Assembly: GCA_037349105.1 (NCBI GenBank)
Contig: JAYJMM010000120.1
Location: 4,158,001 to 4,222,000 of the forward strand
Direction of reading: 5' to 3'
Source of the DNA: Limnomonas spitsbergensis
Lineage: Eukaryota; Chlorophyta; Chlorophyceae; Chlamydomonadales
Length of the DNA stretch: 64,000 nucleotides
In this document: in pieces, positions 56,901 through 60,284 of the stretch
How positions within the stretch are numbered: the stretch's first letter is position 1
Layout of the letters: each line of letters starts with the position of its first letter
The notes under the pieces: generated by a model
Databases searched by the model: none
Told to the model about the DNA's origin: nothing
The model's input: the letters and a program-made list of their open reading frames with translations, nothing else
Translations under genes and position numbers: made by a program

Positions 56901-58957
56901 TGCTGCTGCCTCTGTTCAGTGCCTTAGTGGCCTCACATGTGCCCCCTGCTGCTGCTGCCTCTGTTCATTGCCTTAGTGGCCTCGCATGTGCCCCCTGCTG
57001 CTGCTGCCTCTGTTCATTGCCTTAGTGGCCTCACATGTGCCCCCTGCTGCTGCTGCCTCTGTTCATTGCCTTAGTGGCCTCACATGTGCCCCCTGCTGCT
57101 GCTGCCTCTGTTCAGTGCCTTAGTGGCCTCACATGTGCGCCCTGCTGCTGCTGCCTCTGTTCAGTGCCTTAGTGGCCTCACATGTGCCCCCTGCTGCTGC
57201 TGCCTCTGTTCATTGCCTTAGTGGCCTCACATGTGCCCCCTGCTGCTGCTGCCTCTGTTCATTGCCTTAGTGGCCTCACATGTGCCCCCTGCTGCTGCTG
57301 CCTCTGTTCATTGCCTTAGTGGCCTCACATGTGCCCCCTGCTGCTGCTGCCTCTGTTCATTGCCTTAGTGGCCTCACATGTGCCCCCTGCTGCTGCTGCT
57401 GCCTCTGTTCATTGCCTTAGTGGCCTCACATGTGCCCCCTGCTGCTGCTGCCTCTCCTCAGTGCGGAGGTTATCCGTAAGCCAGTGGACATGGTGGCCAC
57501 TTACACTACGTCAGACGAGGTGCGAAGGCTGGATGGGCCGAGTAATAGCACAATAACCAGCATGGCTATCAAAGATCCATCCCTGTGAAGAGTGATCCAT
57601 GTGTTGCCGATATGAGGACGCTCTCAATGCTTGATGGGCGCAGACAAAAGCCTGGAACGGCCCTCAAATGGCCCTCAATCAAAAGCCTGAAATGGTTATG
57701 AGATGGCCCTTAAACAAGTGATGTGCTGTCCTTAAGACCCATTTACCGCTGTTGTCTCCTGGTTGGCCCCTCACCGGTTACCACTCATGTTCTTTACCCA
57801 GGTCGTGAGGGCTGTGGAATCGCTGGAACCCACGAGGATGATGCTTGAGGGACTCCAGTCCGATGGAGGTGATCTCAGGGGCCAGGGGACCCGAAGGCTG
57901 GAAAACATGTATTTTGAACAAGAGACGGGATGGGTACATCCATACGGTATTCGATGAGGGGACTGGACGGGTGAAAAAACCTATTTTGACAAACGGAACG
58001 GATGTTGAGAACACAGTCGCTGGTTTAAGGGTTAAGGGTTGTGCTGCCCTGATGCCCCAGCCGTTCTCTCTGCTTGCGTGCGTTTGTCCCTGACCCCTTC
58101 ACCCATCTGCTCGCCCCCCCCCCTGCCTCTGCCCCTGGCACACACCAGGCCTCAGCAACTGGAACGACTCGCTGCTGGTGGACTATCGCCTGGCTGGGCT
58201 GGTGGAGGCGTGGGCCGCTGGGGCCTCTTGGGTGCAGATCATGGGGGACTCGACGCTAGACGACGGCGACGTGGCGCGCCTGCTGATGCGCACAGGAGAC
58301 CTCCTGAGACAGGTGCGCACGGCGGGGAGGGGGGAGGAGGCAGGGGGCGGGGGTAGGGGCGGGGGCGGGGGCAGGGGCGGGGGCCTGTAGGGGGGCAGCA
58401 GCAGACGTATCTAAAACGGCTGCCTCTTTGGTCCCTTTTCGGGGACATCACAGGTGGCCGTAGGAATCGCATGTTATCGTTAACGGGGTGCTGCATTTGG
58501 CTGTTGTTGTCGCTGTGACGCTGGCGTCCTCTCATGAGTTGATGGCAGACTCACTGCTGGCTCCTGATGACATCATCTTGCGGTTGTTGTCAAGATGTTT
58601 GCGCAGCCTTTCGTTAGCCTAGTTTTCAAAGGGGGGCCCCCTTCACCTCTTCTGTGCCTGATGTCCTCAGTGCTGCAAACTGTTTGTTTAGTGCCTGCAT
58701 GATTCTTTCTTTTGCTCTTCCGCCCTGTCGTAAATTTTAAGCATACGATTTCCTAGGCGCAAAAACTACAAATATTGTTTATTGCTTTTTGAAAGTATTT
58801 TATTTTCTCATAATTTGAAGATGCCTCGCCCCTGTTGTCCCCTTGTTTGCAGATTTCGCGTAATGCTAACCTGCTGCCGAGCTTGAGGTCCTCCGCACAG
58901 GAGGCGCTCTTGGGCATGGACCGCAAGCCGATCGCCGACCCTAATATATCACAATAG
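2858..58957 (+). CDS. ISE2: ISE2-type chloroplast DExH-box (Ski2-like) RNA helicase, 3' portion of a giant gene; 16 joined exons, 5' end outside window
   Basis: Sixteen exons join in one frame (2,026 bp, about 674 codons plus TAG). Visible blocks are motif IV (SRKDC, residues 2-6), the HHAG helix (58-61), motif V (82-96), motif VI (QMAGRAGRRG, 122-131), an insert/beta-barrel region (about 140-480) and a C-terminal DSHCT domain (about 482-674) containing GLVEAWAAGASW and DDGDVARLL. The Walker A and DExH motifs would lie 5' of the window. Ski2/Mtr4 family helicases unwind RNA using ATP. The C-terminal half resembles plant ISE2, which acts in chloroplast RNA processing and translation, more than cytosolic SKI2 or nuclear MTR4. 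That family assignment is from recognition, not a search. Introns make up over 96% of the span and are largely tandem repeats copied from the exon edges. Motif V has Gly (residue 86) where the family has Glu. Chloroplast location is inferred from the family only. Confidence 0.85.
2966..3584 (+). other. Intron between exons 1 and 2, non-array part
   Basis: No gene seen. At 3134-3240 there is a degenerate tract of ATGACTT-type words. At about 3462-3492 a stretch resembles the last third of exon 1 (GGAGCAGA...TTGCAGGA...), probably a decayed exon copy. Two short direct copies of GAGGAGCGAGGCTGTGGGT lie at about 3395-3445. Confidence 0.6.
3585..3850 (+). repeat. CTG-rich minisatellite before exon 2 (15-bp unit, then looser CTG runs)
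   Basis: At 3585-3666 a 15-bp unit made of four CTG plus CAG repeats about five times. It is followed to 3840 by looser CTG and GGGCTGACTGTTGCC words. Reading frames in this stretch give poly-Leu, poly-Cys, poly-Gln or poly-Ala and are not coding. It directly precedes the exon 2 acceptor and supplies part of its upstream sequence. Confidence 0.9.
3849..3984 (+). CDS. ISE2: Exon 2 in window: HHAG helicase segment
   Basis: The acceptor is CCCTTCAG (ends 3848) and the donor ATT|GTGAGC at 3985. It encodes 45 codons after a 1-base split codon, including HGFASHHAGHLPGWKSLVE and FQKGLCKI. GFASHHAGxLPxWK is diagnostic of the region between motifs IV and V in ISE2 and other Ski2-like helicases. It ends on a codon boundary. 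A partial copy of its 3' end follows at about 4048-4062 with the donor GT changed to GA. Confidence 0.93.
3985..4100 (+). repeat. Duplicated exon 2 end with 5' splice site (75 bp apart)
   Basis: The exon 2 end and the intron start at 3985 recur at about 4048-4100 (GGACTGCAAGATT, then GAGAGCATCCCAGGG, then ACACCTGGGGCCTGGGGGCA). In the second copy GT has become GA, so it cannot act as a donor. Confidence 0.85.
4101..4659 (+). other. Intron sequence, no feature recognised
   Basis: I see no gene, RNA or clear repeat in this stretch. It has a short TG run at about 4495-4514 and is less GC-rich than the surrounding introns. Confidence 0.5.
4660..5005 (+). repeat. Three tandem copies of the exon 3 acceptor region
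   Basis: The segment CTTGCTCCTCTC...AG then GTTTGCGACAGGG appears with AG at 4725-4726 (intact), at about 4846 (AG lost, CTTG) and at the true site 5004-5005. The CTTGCTCCTCTC and GCCGGCCCTGAC words are shared among copies. All three have GGG where the motif V Glu codon should be. Confidence 0.85.
5006..5128 (+). CDS. ISE2: Exon 3 in window: helicase motif V
   Basis: The acceptor is CTCCCAG (ends 5005) and the donor CAG|GTGGGG at 5129; the exon is 41 whole codons. It begins VFATGTLAAGLNMPART, which is motif V, but the family consensus is ATETLAAG. Here Glu is Gly (GGG). The exon ends in the Gln that opens motif VI. Two decayed copies of the acceptor and exon start lie upstream at about 4727 and 4847. 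Confidence 0.93.
5129..5540 (+). other. Intron sequence between exons 3 and 4, first part
   Basis: No gene or clear array. It begins with a G10 run straight after the donor. Short direct repeats such as GCCTGTGCCTGTAGG occur at about 5250-5285. Confidence 0.5.
5541..6001 (+). repeat. Copies of the exon 4 (motif VI) acceptor and exon
   Basis: Two upstream copies carry TGCTGCACAG plus a damaged motif VI exon, with exon-like starts at 5555 and 5737 (the true one is 6002). The 5737 copy keeps ATGGCGGGGCGG but has lost 4 bp, breaking the frame. The copies share the following intron words CCATTGTTTxxGTCACATxCxGTGTGTATGGAT. Both acceptor AGs are intact. Confidence 0.88.
6002..6066 (+). CDS. ISE2: Exon 4 in window: helicase motif VI
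   Basis: The acceptor is TGCGCAG (ends 6001) and the donor AG|GTGAGT at 6067; length 65 bp. It reads MAGRAGRRGFDTEGHCVVLQ. With the Gln closing exon 3 this gives QMAGRAGRRG, an intact motif VI including the arginines that contact ATP. Two diverged copies with their own acceptors lie upstream (exon-like starts at 5555 and 5737). Confidence 0.95.
6067..6254 (+). other. Intron sequence with AGATCTAGATC words
   Basis: Short overlapping words (GAACCxCCTCTGCxGATCTAGATC) recur at 6107-6160. No coding sequence was recognised. Confidence 0.5.
6255..6358 (+). repeat. 21-bp tandem repeat, about five copies
   Basis: Units built from GATCCAGATCCAGTCTCTCAG repeat five times with 1-2 changes each. Because 21 is a multiple of three, both strands stay open here by chance. 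Each unit ends in a pyrimidine-AG that resembles a weak acceptor. Confidence 0.93.
6446..6641 (+). repeat. Decayed exon 5 acceptor copy followed by a C-rich pyrimidine tract
   Basis: At 6452-6500 GATCAGGTGATTGAGGGCGCTG and the following bases resemble the true exon 5 start (CTCAGGTTTGAGGGCGCTG) 185 bp downstream. Between them (6520-6640) is a CCCTCCC/CCTCCC-rich tract that forms the long polypyrimidine run of the true acceptor. Confidence 0.7.
6642..6767 (+). CDS. ISE2: Exon 5 in window: post-motif VI segment
   Basis: The acceptor is CACCTCAG (ends 6641) and the donor AG|GTGGGG at 6768. It reads FEGAEEAFNIIKAGPEPL, then SQFAASYGLVINLL. This is the block after motif VI in ISE2-like proteins, where the start of the winged-helix region follows a conserved FxASYGxVLNLL-type segment. 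Both flanking codons are split and restore Arg. A diverged copy of the acceptor and exon start is seen at about 6452-6500. Confidence 0.92.
6768..7333 (+). other. Intron sequence between exon 5 and the 21-bp array
   Basis: No gene. At 6785-6870 GCATGGCATTGTT and GATGCAC(A/C)CCTGTG-type words occur twice, one of them partly inverted. The remainder is unique. Confidence 0.5.
7334..8515 (+). repeat. 21-bp tandem array (about 56 copies)
   Basis: The unit is CTCAGCTACAATTCAGTGCA plus C. Variants include TTCAG for CTCAG, ACGATTCAG and ACAATCCATTGC. One unit near 7475 has lost a base. Period 21 leaves a frame open for about 400 codons (LSYNSVH repeated), but the substitutions change the amino acids freely, so I read it as non-coding. 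Every unit carries two pyrimidine-AG acceptor-like words. Confidence 0.97.
8516..8828 (+). repeat. Duplicated exon 6 acceptor region (122 bp apart)
   Basis: CCGCCCTGxAATGCTTxCTTGTTxTGTGGxTCTGCTTGxGCTCAG followed by GGCTTTCATCC occurs twice, with AG at 8705-8706 and 8827-8828. The second is the true exon 6 acceptor. A few decayed 21-bp units (8725-8780) lie between them. Use of the first site would shift the frame. Confidence 0.9.
8829..8976 (+). CDS. ISE2: Exon 6 in window: winged-helix region
   Basis: The acceptor is GTGCTCAG (ends 8828) and the donor AAC|GTGGGT at 8977. After the split Arg codon it reads AFIQRSFGNFLQTEGQERRL and continues through a helical, charged stretch to QELN. ExxRxFIxxSFGxFL is the expected continuation in Ski2-like helicases. 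A copy of the acceptor and exon start (AG at 8706) lies 122 bp upstream. Confidence 0.9.
8977..9794 (+). other. Intron sequence between exons 6 and 7, decayed duplications
   Basis: No gene. At about 9585-9790 two segments share GAACCATCCCCCCTT followed by xGCAGG(G/C)TG(C/A)TGTCA; these resemble very old copies of the exon 7 acceptor and start. At 9160-9360 GGCCTGCC and GCCCACTC words recur. Confidence 0.5.
9795..9960 (+). repeat. Degenerate interstitial telomere-like tract (CCCTAAAA/CCCTAGA)
   Basis: The tract is built from ACCCTAAAACC, ACCCTAGACC and ACCATAGAC words in tandem. CCCTAAAA is the complement of the chlorophyte telomere unit TTTTAGGG. It is imperfect and interstitial, so it may be a simple intronic repeat rather than a telomere remnant. 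Confidence 0.7.
9961..10188 (+). repeat. Two upstream copies of exon 7, the second with an intact acceptor
   Basis: A diverged copy at about 9966-10040 still reads AVKLACPRVRDLQAKAPAE in place of AVKVARTRLRDLKAKALEE, but lacks an AG acceptor. A closer copy starts at 10075 after TTTTGTGTGCAG and preserves the first 12 codons almost exactly. The copies share the following CCCTATCCTTTTGTGTGCAG. The spacing between the last two acceptors is exactly 114 bp. Confidence 0.9.
10189..10311 (+). CDS. ISE2: Exon 7 in window: helical/insert region
   Basis: The acceptor is TGTGCAG (ends 10188) and the donor CAG|GTAGGC at 10312; 41 whole codons. It is strongly helical and basic (AAVKVARTRLRDLKAKALEE), ending NGLPRRVVLQ. 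An intact acceptor copy exactly 114 bp upstream (AG at 10073-10074) leaves the frame open between the two sites, so a 38-codon-longer exon is possible. A more diverged copy lies at about 9966-10040. Confidence 0.85.
10312..10667 (+). repeat. Intron between exons 7 and 8 with a CAGAACCAAA(C/A)-type repeat
   Basis: At about 10508-10622 words such as AAAACAGAACCAAACC and AACAGGATAACACT repeat several times. CCTAAAACCCTAAACCC at 10629-10645 is telomere-like. The stretch 10312-10507 is unremarkable. Confidence 0.75.
10668..10853 (+). CDS. ISE2: Exon 8 in window: insert/beta-barrel region
   Basis: The acceptor is GTCTGCAG (ends 10667) and the donor AAG|GTAGGT at 10854; 62 whole codons. It contains an acidic linker (DADEDEGALDLG) and ends PQFFACLGADNRLMK. 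The last part matches the xVxLGxDNxW strand found in this region of ISE2. The exon end and donor are repeated four more times downstream at 153-154 bp spacing. Confidence 0.87.
10830..11480 (+). repeat. 154-bp tandem array; each unit is the exon 8 end plus its 5' splice site
   Basis: GGGCTGACAACxGGCxxATGAAG|GTAGG(T/C)GCTG occurs with donor GT at 10854 (true), 11007, 11161, 11315 and 11469, at spacings of 153-154 bp. All five keep GTAGG. The intervening intron (TGTGTAGGCCCTT(A/C)AGGGCATGACC, GCTGAGGCG, TAACTGCTGCAG) is copied too. Use of a downstream donor would meet a TAA 13 codons past exon 8. Confidence 0.96.
11549..11633 (+). repeat. 26-bp tandem repeat (about 3.3 copies)
   Basis: The unit contains GCTGCGCACGCCGTATCGTG plus CACAAT, repeated almost perfectly. 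No coding potential is indicated. Confidence 0.92.
11634..11789 (+). other. Intron spacer between two repeat arrays
   Basis: Unique, with a decayed 26-bp-like piece (GCAGGCCGTATTGTAC) and one part-copy of the 154-bp unit (AGGCCCTGCAGGGCATGACC) at the right end. Confidence 0.5.
11790..12085 (+). repeat. 34-bp minisatellite nested in a decayed 154-bp unit
   Basis: About eight units of GGATGGGGGGTGGGGTAACT plus GCTGCAGCTGAGGA, some shortened. The sequence is a local amplification of the GCTGAGG...GTAACTGCTGCAG part of the 154-bp unit, and the array ends with that unit's own GACCTGATxATGxAATGACCTC. Confidence 0.92.
12086..12599 (+). other. Intron before exon 9, with TTTAGGG words and a TGATGTACCGC repeat
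   Basis: At 12248-12300 TATGGTTTAGGGTTATG recurs two to three times. At 12529-12583 a 12-bp word (CTGATGTACCGC) repeats about five times just before the acceptor. The rest is unique. Confidence 0.65.
12600..12723 (+). CDS. ISE2: Exon 9 in window: insert region
   Basis: The acceptor is GTGTGGCAG (ends 12599) and the donor GCCA|GTGAGT at 12724. It reads VSPIHIVSILEGVEGSLSPE, then EEHLIQSSHAMVRDKSWVNA. It follows the LGxDN strand of exon 8, as expected. It ends one base into a codon, so another exon is needed before exon 11. The end and donor are duplicated 67 bp downstream (GT at 12791). Confidence 0.82.
12712..12860 (+). repeat. 67-bp duplication of the exon 9 end and 5' splice site
   Basis: CAATGCAGCCA|GTGAGTGT followed by GGxATTTGAATTTGAATTGT and GTGTGGGTGCTGTCGATGTG occurs twice, with donor GT at 12724 and 12791. 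The second donor is intact. Confidence 0.93.
13121..13263 (+). CDS. ISE2: Exon 10 in window (tentative): poorly conserved linker exon
   Basis: Exon 9 ends at phase 1 and exon 11 starts at phase 0, so an exon of length 3n+2 is required between them. An acceptor CGTTCAG (ends 13120) and donor AAG|GTATGC at 13264 give 143 bp, which restores frame and has no stop. The donor is supported by three downstream copies of the exon-end/donor motif at about 57-61 bp spacing, the same pattern seen at recognised exons. The encoded sequence (ending RHWRMVENSTEVANEVVSQR plus K) is not recognisably conserved. An alternative acceptor ending at 12937 also fits the phase. Confidence 0.45.
13254..13445 (+). repeat. 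57-61 bp array; each unit is an exon-end-like CGGAAG|GTA donor
   Basis: CAxAG(C/T)GGAAG|GT recurs with GT at 13264, 13321, 13378 and 13439, followed by GGAGTGGGGxGGAxGGAG words and TGGCTCCAT. This is the pattern seen at recognised exon ends, which supports 13263 as the end of a real exon. Confidence 0.9.
13446..14057 (+). repeat. About 120-bp array; each unit is the exon 11 acceptor plus exon start
   Basis: CCCTGCTGxGCCCCCTCAG|GCCCTCAAGCAGGTG...CAGGATCTGGAGGCG recurs with junctions at about 13583 (AG lost), 13702, 13825, about 13948 (AG lost) and the true 14057. Units at 13703 and 13826 have intact acceptors; translation from them hits TGA after 26 codons. Copies read ALKQVAQDLEAYSPAA, while the true exon reads AFRQVMQDLEAHRKAS. 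Confidence 0.94.
14058..14219 (+). CDS. ISE2: Exon 11 in window: coiled-coil-like helical exon
   Basis: The acceptor is CCCCTCAG (ends 14057) and the donor AAG|GTGTGG at 14220; 54 whole codons. It reads AFRQVMQDLEAHRK, then a charged helix (ARRLLKKADTLKREVDGM) and GTWVIFK. ISE2 has a comparable helix rich in Lys, Arg and Glu before a Gly-Trp that opens the C-terminal domain. Four copies of the acceptor and exon start precede it. The downstream intron is 25,692 bp long. Confidence 0.85.
14220..14392 (+). other. Start of the 25.7-kb intron before the array
   Basis: Unique and A/T-richer than the surroundings. No feature seen apart from the donor GTGTGG at 14220. Confidence 0.5.
14393..37986 (+). 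repeat. 46-bp satellite-like array inside an intron (about 23.6 kb, roughly 510 copies)
   Basis: The unit runs GGTAGTACTGCAATTCTGCT, GTACCTGCGCCCTATCTTAC, CACCTT, and is highly homogeneous. Recurrent variants are TTCTGC/TCCTGC, TTACC/TTGCC, CTTGG/CTTAG, CTGAACC, TTCCGC and a 45-bp unit with CCGGGCCC. Variant order recurs as larger blocks; CTTAG units fall 11, 15, 11 and 15 units apart at the left end. Each unit has a small inverted repeat (TACCA-CCT-TGGTA). No stop-free frame crosses the body of the array. Copy number is estimated from length divided by 46. Confidence 0.98.
38020..39130 (+). repeat. C-rich minisatellite, unit about 60-68 bp (about 17 copies)
   Basis: The unit is CCTTCTCATAACCCTTTGCC, TGCTCCGCTCCCCCC, then ATTCTCCCCCCCTTATTCCGCC with variable C-run lengths. 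The + strand is almost purine-free except for short words. Long open frames on both strands (Pro/Leu-rich or Gly/Arg-rich) are composition artefacts. Confidence 0.96.
39131..39911 (+). repeat. Array of exon 12 acceptor copies (six upstream, last period 141 bp)
   Basis: Words like GCCCCCAG|GCC(C/G)TG(T/C)TGGA(A/C)GTCxTG recur with junctions at 39161, 39238, 39371 (AG lost), about 39502 (badly decayed), 39629, 39770 and the true 39911. The last three are exactly 141 bp apart. Four upstream copies keep a usable AG. Translation from 39771 stops after nine codons. Confidence 0.93.
39912..40099 (+). CDS. ISE2: Exon 12 in window: start of DSHCT domain
   Basis: The acceptor is TGCCCCCAG (ends 39911) and the donor CTCAG|GTGTGT at 40100. 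It reads AVLDVLITVGAIEAGTLRML, then PLGLVSRSFQGQNELWLALA and LNGPQLAAFLGALL. The G(Q/E)NELWLA and LxxPQLAA segments are close to the ISE2 C-terminal half. Six decayed or intact acceptor/exon-start copies lie upstream between 39160 and 39780. Confidence 0.95.
40100..41100 (+). repeat. Start of the 17.4-kb intron; decayed units of the exon 12 donor region and a dispersed repeat
   Basis: Four blocks (about 40225, 40565, 40785, 41020) share GGAGGxGGC and GCACCTGxxGGGG words. A GCGCGCTGCTCAGGCTTGT stretch at 40890-40909 resembles the exon 12 end and donor. At 40689-40722 a 34-bp segment is the exact reverse complement of 59445-59478. TTTAGGGTTCAGGGTTCAGGG at 40182-40202 is telomere-like. Confidence 0.6.
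41101..57455 (+). repeat. 49-bp satellite-like array inside an intron (about 16.35 kb, roughly 330 copies)
   Basis: The unit is GTGGCCTCACATGTGCCCCC, TGCTGCTGCTGCCTCTGTTC, ATTGCCTTA. Variants include GTTCAGTGCC, CTACCTCTCTTC, TGCATAG, GTGCGCCC, and a short unit lacking TTAGTGGCC. Larger blocks recur: the same variant string begins near 43397, 46129, 52181 and 54939. The array ends directly at the exon 13 acceptor, whose CTGCTGCCTCTCCTCAG|TGC is a variant of the repeat's own CTGCTGCCTCTGTTCA(T/G)TGC. Short open frames (Leu, Cys and Ala runs) are not coding. Confidence 0.98.
57462..57519 (+). CDS. ISE2: Exon 13 in window: DSHCT domain, short exon
   Basis: The acceptor is CTCTCCTCAG (ends 57461), directly at the end of the 49-bp array, and the donor GAG|GTGCGA at 57520. 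The split codon with exon 12 gives Ser, followed by AEVIRKPVDMVATYTTSDE. The preceding intron is 17,362 bp long. The pyrimidine tract of the acceptor is itself part of the last repeat unit. Confidence 0.85.
57520..57801 (+). other. Intron between exons 13 and 14
   Basis: 282 bp, mostly unique. AAAAGCCTGxAA and ATGGCCCT words recur at 57645-57715. Confidence 0.6.
57802..57868 (+). CDS. ISE2: Exon 14 in window: DSHCT domain, short exon
   Basis: The acceptor is TTTACCCAG (ends 57801) and the donor GGAG|GTGATC at 57869. It reads VVRAVESLEPTRMMLEGLQS plus DG and ends with one base of a Gly codon completed in exon 15. The phases on both sides agree. The introns on both sides are short (282 and 280 bp) and largely non-repetitive. 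Confidence 0.82.
57869..58148 (+). other. Intron between exons 14 and 15
   Basis: 280 bp. CCTATTTTGACAAACGGAACGG at 57979-58000 loosely repeats TGTATTTTGAACAAGAGACGG at 57908-57928. GTTTAAGGGTTAAGGGTT at 58022-58039 is telomere-like. The acceptor is preceded by a C-rich tract. Confidence 0.55.
58149..58312 (+). CDS. ISE2: Exon 15 in window: core of DSHCT domain
   Basis: The acceptor is CACACCAG (ends 58148) and the donor CAG|GTGCGC at 58313. It reads GLSNWNDSLLVDYRLAGLVE, then AWAAGASWVQIMGDSTLDDG and DVARLLMRTGDLLRQ. The WAxGxSW and DxGDxxRLLxRTxDLLxQ elements are hallmark DSHCT residues of Ski2/Mtr4/ISE2 proteins. Confidence 0.96.
58313..58852 (+). other. Last intron (540 bp)
   Basis: It starts with a GGGGGCGGGGGC-type G-rich run (58320-58400) that could form a G-quadruplex, then turns A/T-rich. 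No exon copy was seen, unlike most other introns of this gene. Confidence 0.6.
58853..58957 (+). CDS. ISE2: Exon 16 in window: terminal coding exon with stop
   Basis: The acceptor is CTTGTTTGCAG (ends 58852); 34 codons are followed by TAG at 58955-58957. It reads ISRNANLLPSLRSSAQEALL, then GMDRKPIADPNISQ. This matches the family C-terminus, where a helix of small residues is followed by MDRxPI. Termination here fits the usual ISE2 end point. Confidence 0.92.
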   Translation: MSRNANLLPSLRSSAQEALLGMDRKPIADPNISQ

Positions 58958-59600
58958 ATCGCAGTGGCCCGAATTACCGGCAAGGTGCCCCTGTACTGGA
59001 AGTTGCAGCCAGAACTAGCCACCGCATGGCTCAAGCACTGGGTGTTCGCTTGGTAGTGGGGATGGTGTGGGGATTGCGTGTGTGCCAGACATTACACCTC
59101 TTGGCCCTGCTGAACAGGCCCGGCTCCGTGGGCGCCCGATAATTAAGTCGGGGAGGGGAAAGTGAAGGTGCTAGTGATACAAAGCGATGTGGCTTGACGT
59201 TTCCCATGTGCTCTCAAATTATTTGATTTGCCTAGGTACCTGTGATCTACCGGTGCCTTTGGCTTTTTTCGATGACGTGTAGTGTGGCGCTGTGAGGACA
59301 CATCAATTGGGTTCTCGTGCAGGCTGTGCCCCTTAGGTTTTATATAAAAACATCAAGACATGTCCGCTAGCTTTCCTCTTTACCTGCACTGGCACTGCCA
59401 GTGGAAGCTGTGAAATATGGGTCCTGGGAGGTCACAAGTCAATGACGTTACACCTCTGGGCCCTGCTCAAAAAGGCTCGGCCGGGAGGTCAGGTGACAAC
59501 TAGTCCTGTCCCTTGTAAAAGACTTCATCGCTGATGACCAGGAGCCCCTTTCCTTGAAGACATAGTGAACAACCACCACATCATCAACGCCCCTGGTTTT
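58958..59600 (+). other. 3' untranslated/flanking sequence with a dispersed repeat
   Basis: No coding sequence. ACGTTACACCTCTGGGCCCT and the following 14 bp (59445-59478) are an exact inverted copy of 40689-40722. A weaker third copy lies at 59091-59126 (ATTACACCTCTTGGCCCTGC). TTTATATAAAAACAT at 59338-59352 is also weakly echoed near 40541. This may be part of an unclassified transposon. Confidence 0.5.
59514..59518 (+). promoter_or_regulatory. Possible green-algal polyadenylation signal TGTAA
   Basis: This is the first TGTAA pentamer I see on the + strand after the stop at 58957, about 557 bp downstream. TGTAA is the usual chlorophyte poly(A) signal. A five-base match is weak evidence on its own, and the site lies just past a dispersed repeat. 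Confidence 0.2.
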
Positions 59601-60280
59601 GGATGCCTGGCGTGATCTGCTGGGCCTTGTGAAGGCGGGACACCTCCTCTCAATGCAAATAATGGCAATGCTGAAACTGCCAGGCCTGCTGCTCTCATGG
59701 GCCTGAATTGACCATGCTGACAATCACCCTATGAAGGCAGTACCTCTTGCCTCATGCAAATAATGACAAAGCGGAAGCAGCCAAGCCAGCTGTTCTCCTG
59801 GGCCTGCATTGACCAGGTCTGGGGGACCTGGCTGACAATCACATAAAGCAATGAGGCATTGACGCGGAATGACCACCTTGCCTGAAGTGACAGATCTCTG
59901 CCATCATATAATCATAATTCATGATATAATAAGGGCGCATGAGGACCTCTCCAAGGGAGATTGGGGTTACTACGTGTATGCAGGGATGCTGATCTCAAGG
60001 GTTGCCTTGGACGTTAAGATACGAGTTTGCGTGAATAGGACATGAAGGGTGCTTTGCGTGGGCAAAACTAAATGTGCCTTGGGTGAACCTGTGCCAGTTT
60101 CCCTTCTTTATCCTTTGGTTTTGCCTCAGCAAGCCTACTGGATTCAAGACTCTTGAGAATTTCCCAGCGAACGGGCGGTGTAGGCACCATGTGCGAGTAA
60201 AGAGCATGATACATGCATGGCTCTTAGCGGAGGAGGATCTACGTTACAAATCGGAGCATGATATCAATCAGATCCGTCGG
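59601..60280 (+). repeat. Diverged tandem duplication (about 120 bp) and unique flank
   Basis: Two segments (about 59630-59735 and 59736-59850) share GAAGGCxG, ATGCAAATAATG, GGGCCTG(A/C)ATTGACCA and GCTGACAATCAC. The remainder to 60280 is unique, with no recognised gene. Confidence 0.7.
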
Positions 60281-60284
60281 AAAA

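Noticed and set aside
41101..57455. Dozens of 60-110-codon frames rich in Leu, Cys and Ala
   Set aside because: All are readings of the same 49-bp non-coding repeat. None has conserved frame, and single units determine their starts and stops.
58753..59034. 93-codon - strand open frame over the last exon
   Set aside because: It is the antisense shadow of helicase exon 16, whose + strand frame matches the DSHCT C-terminus.
59601..60280. Possible downstream gene
   Set aside because: Only short unconnected frames are present, with no recognisable domain and no convincing splice pattern.
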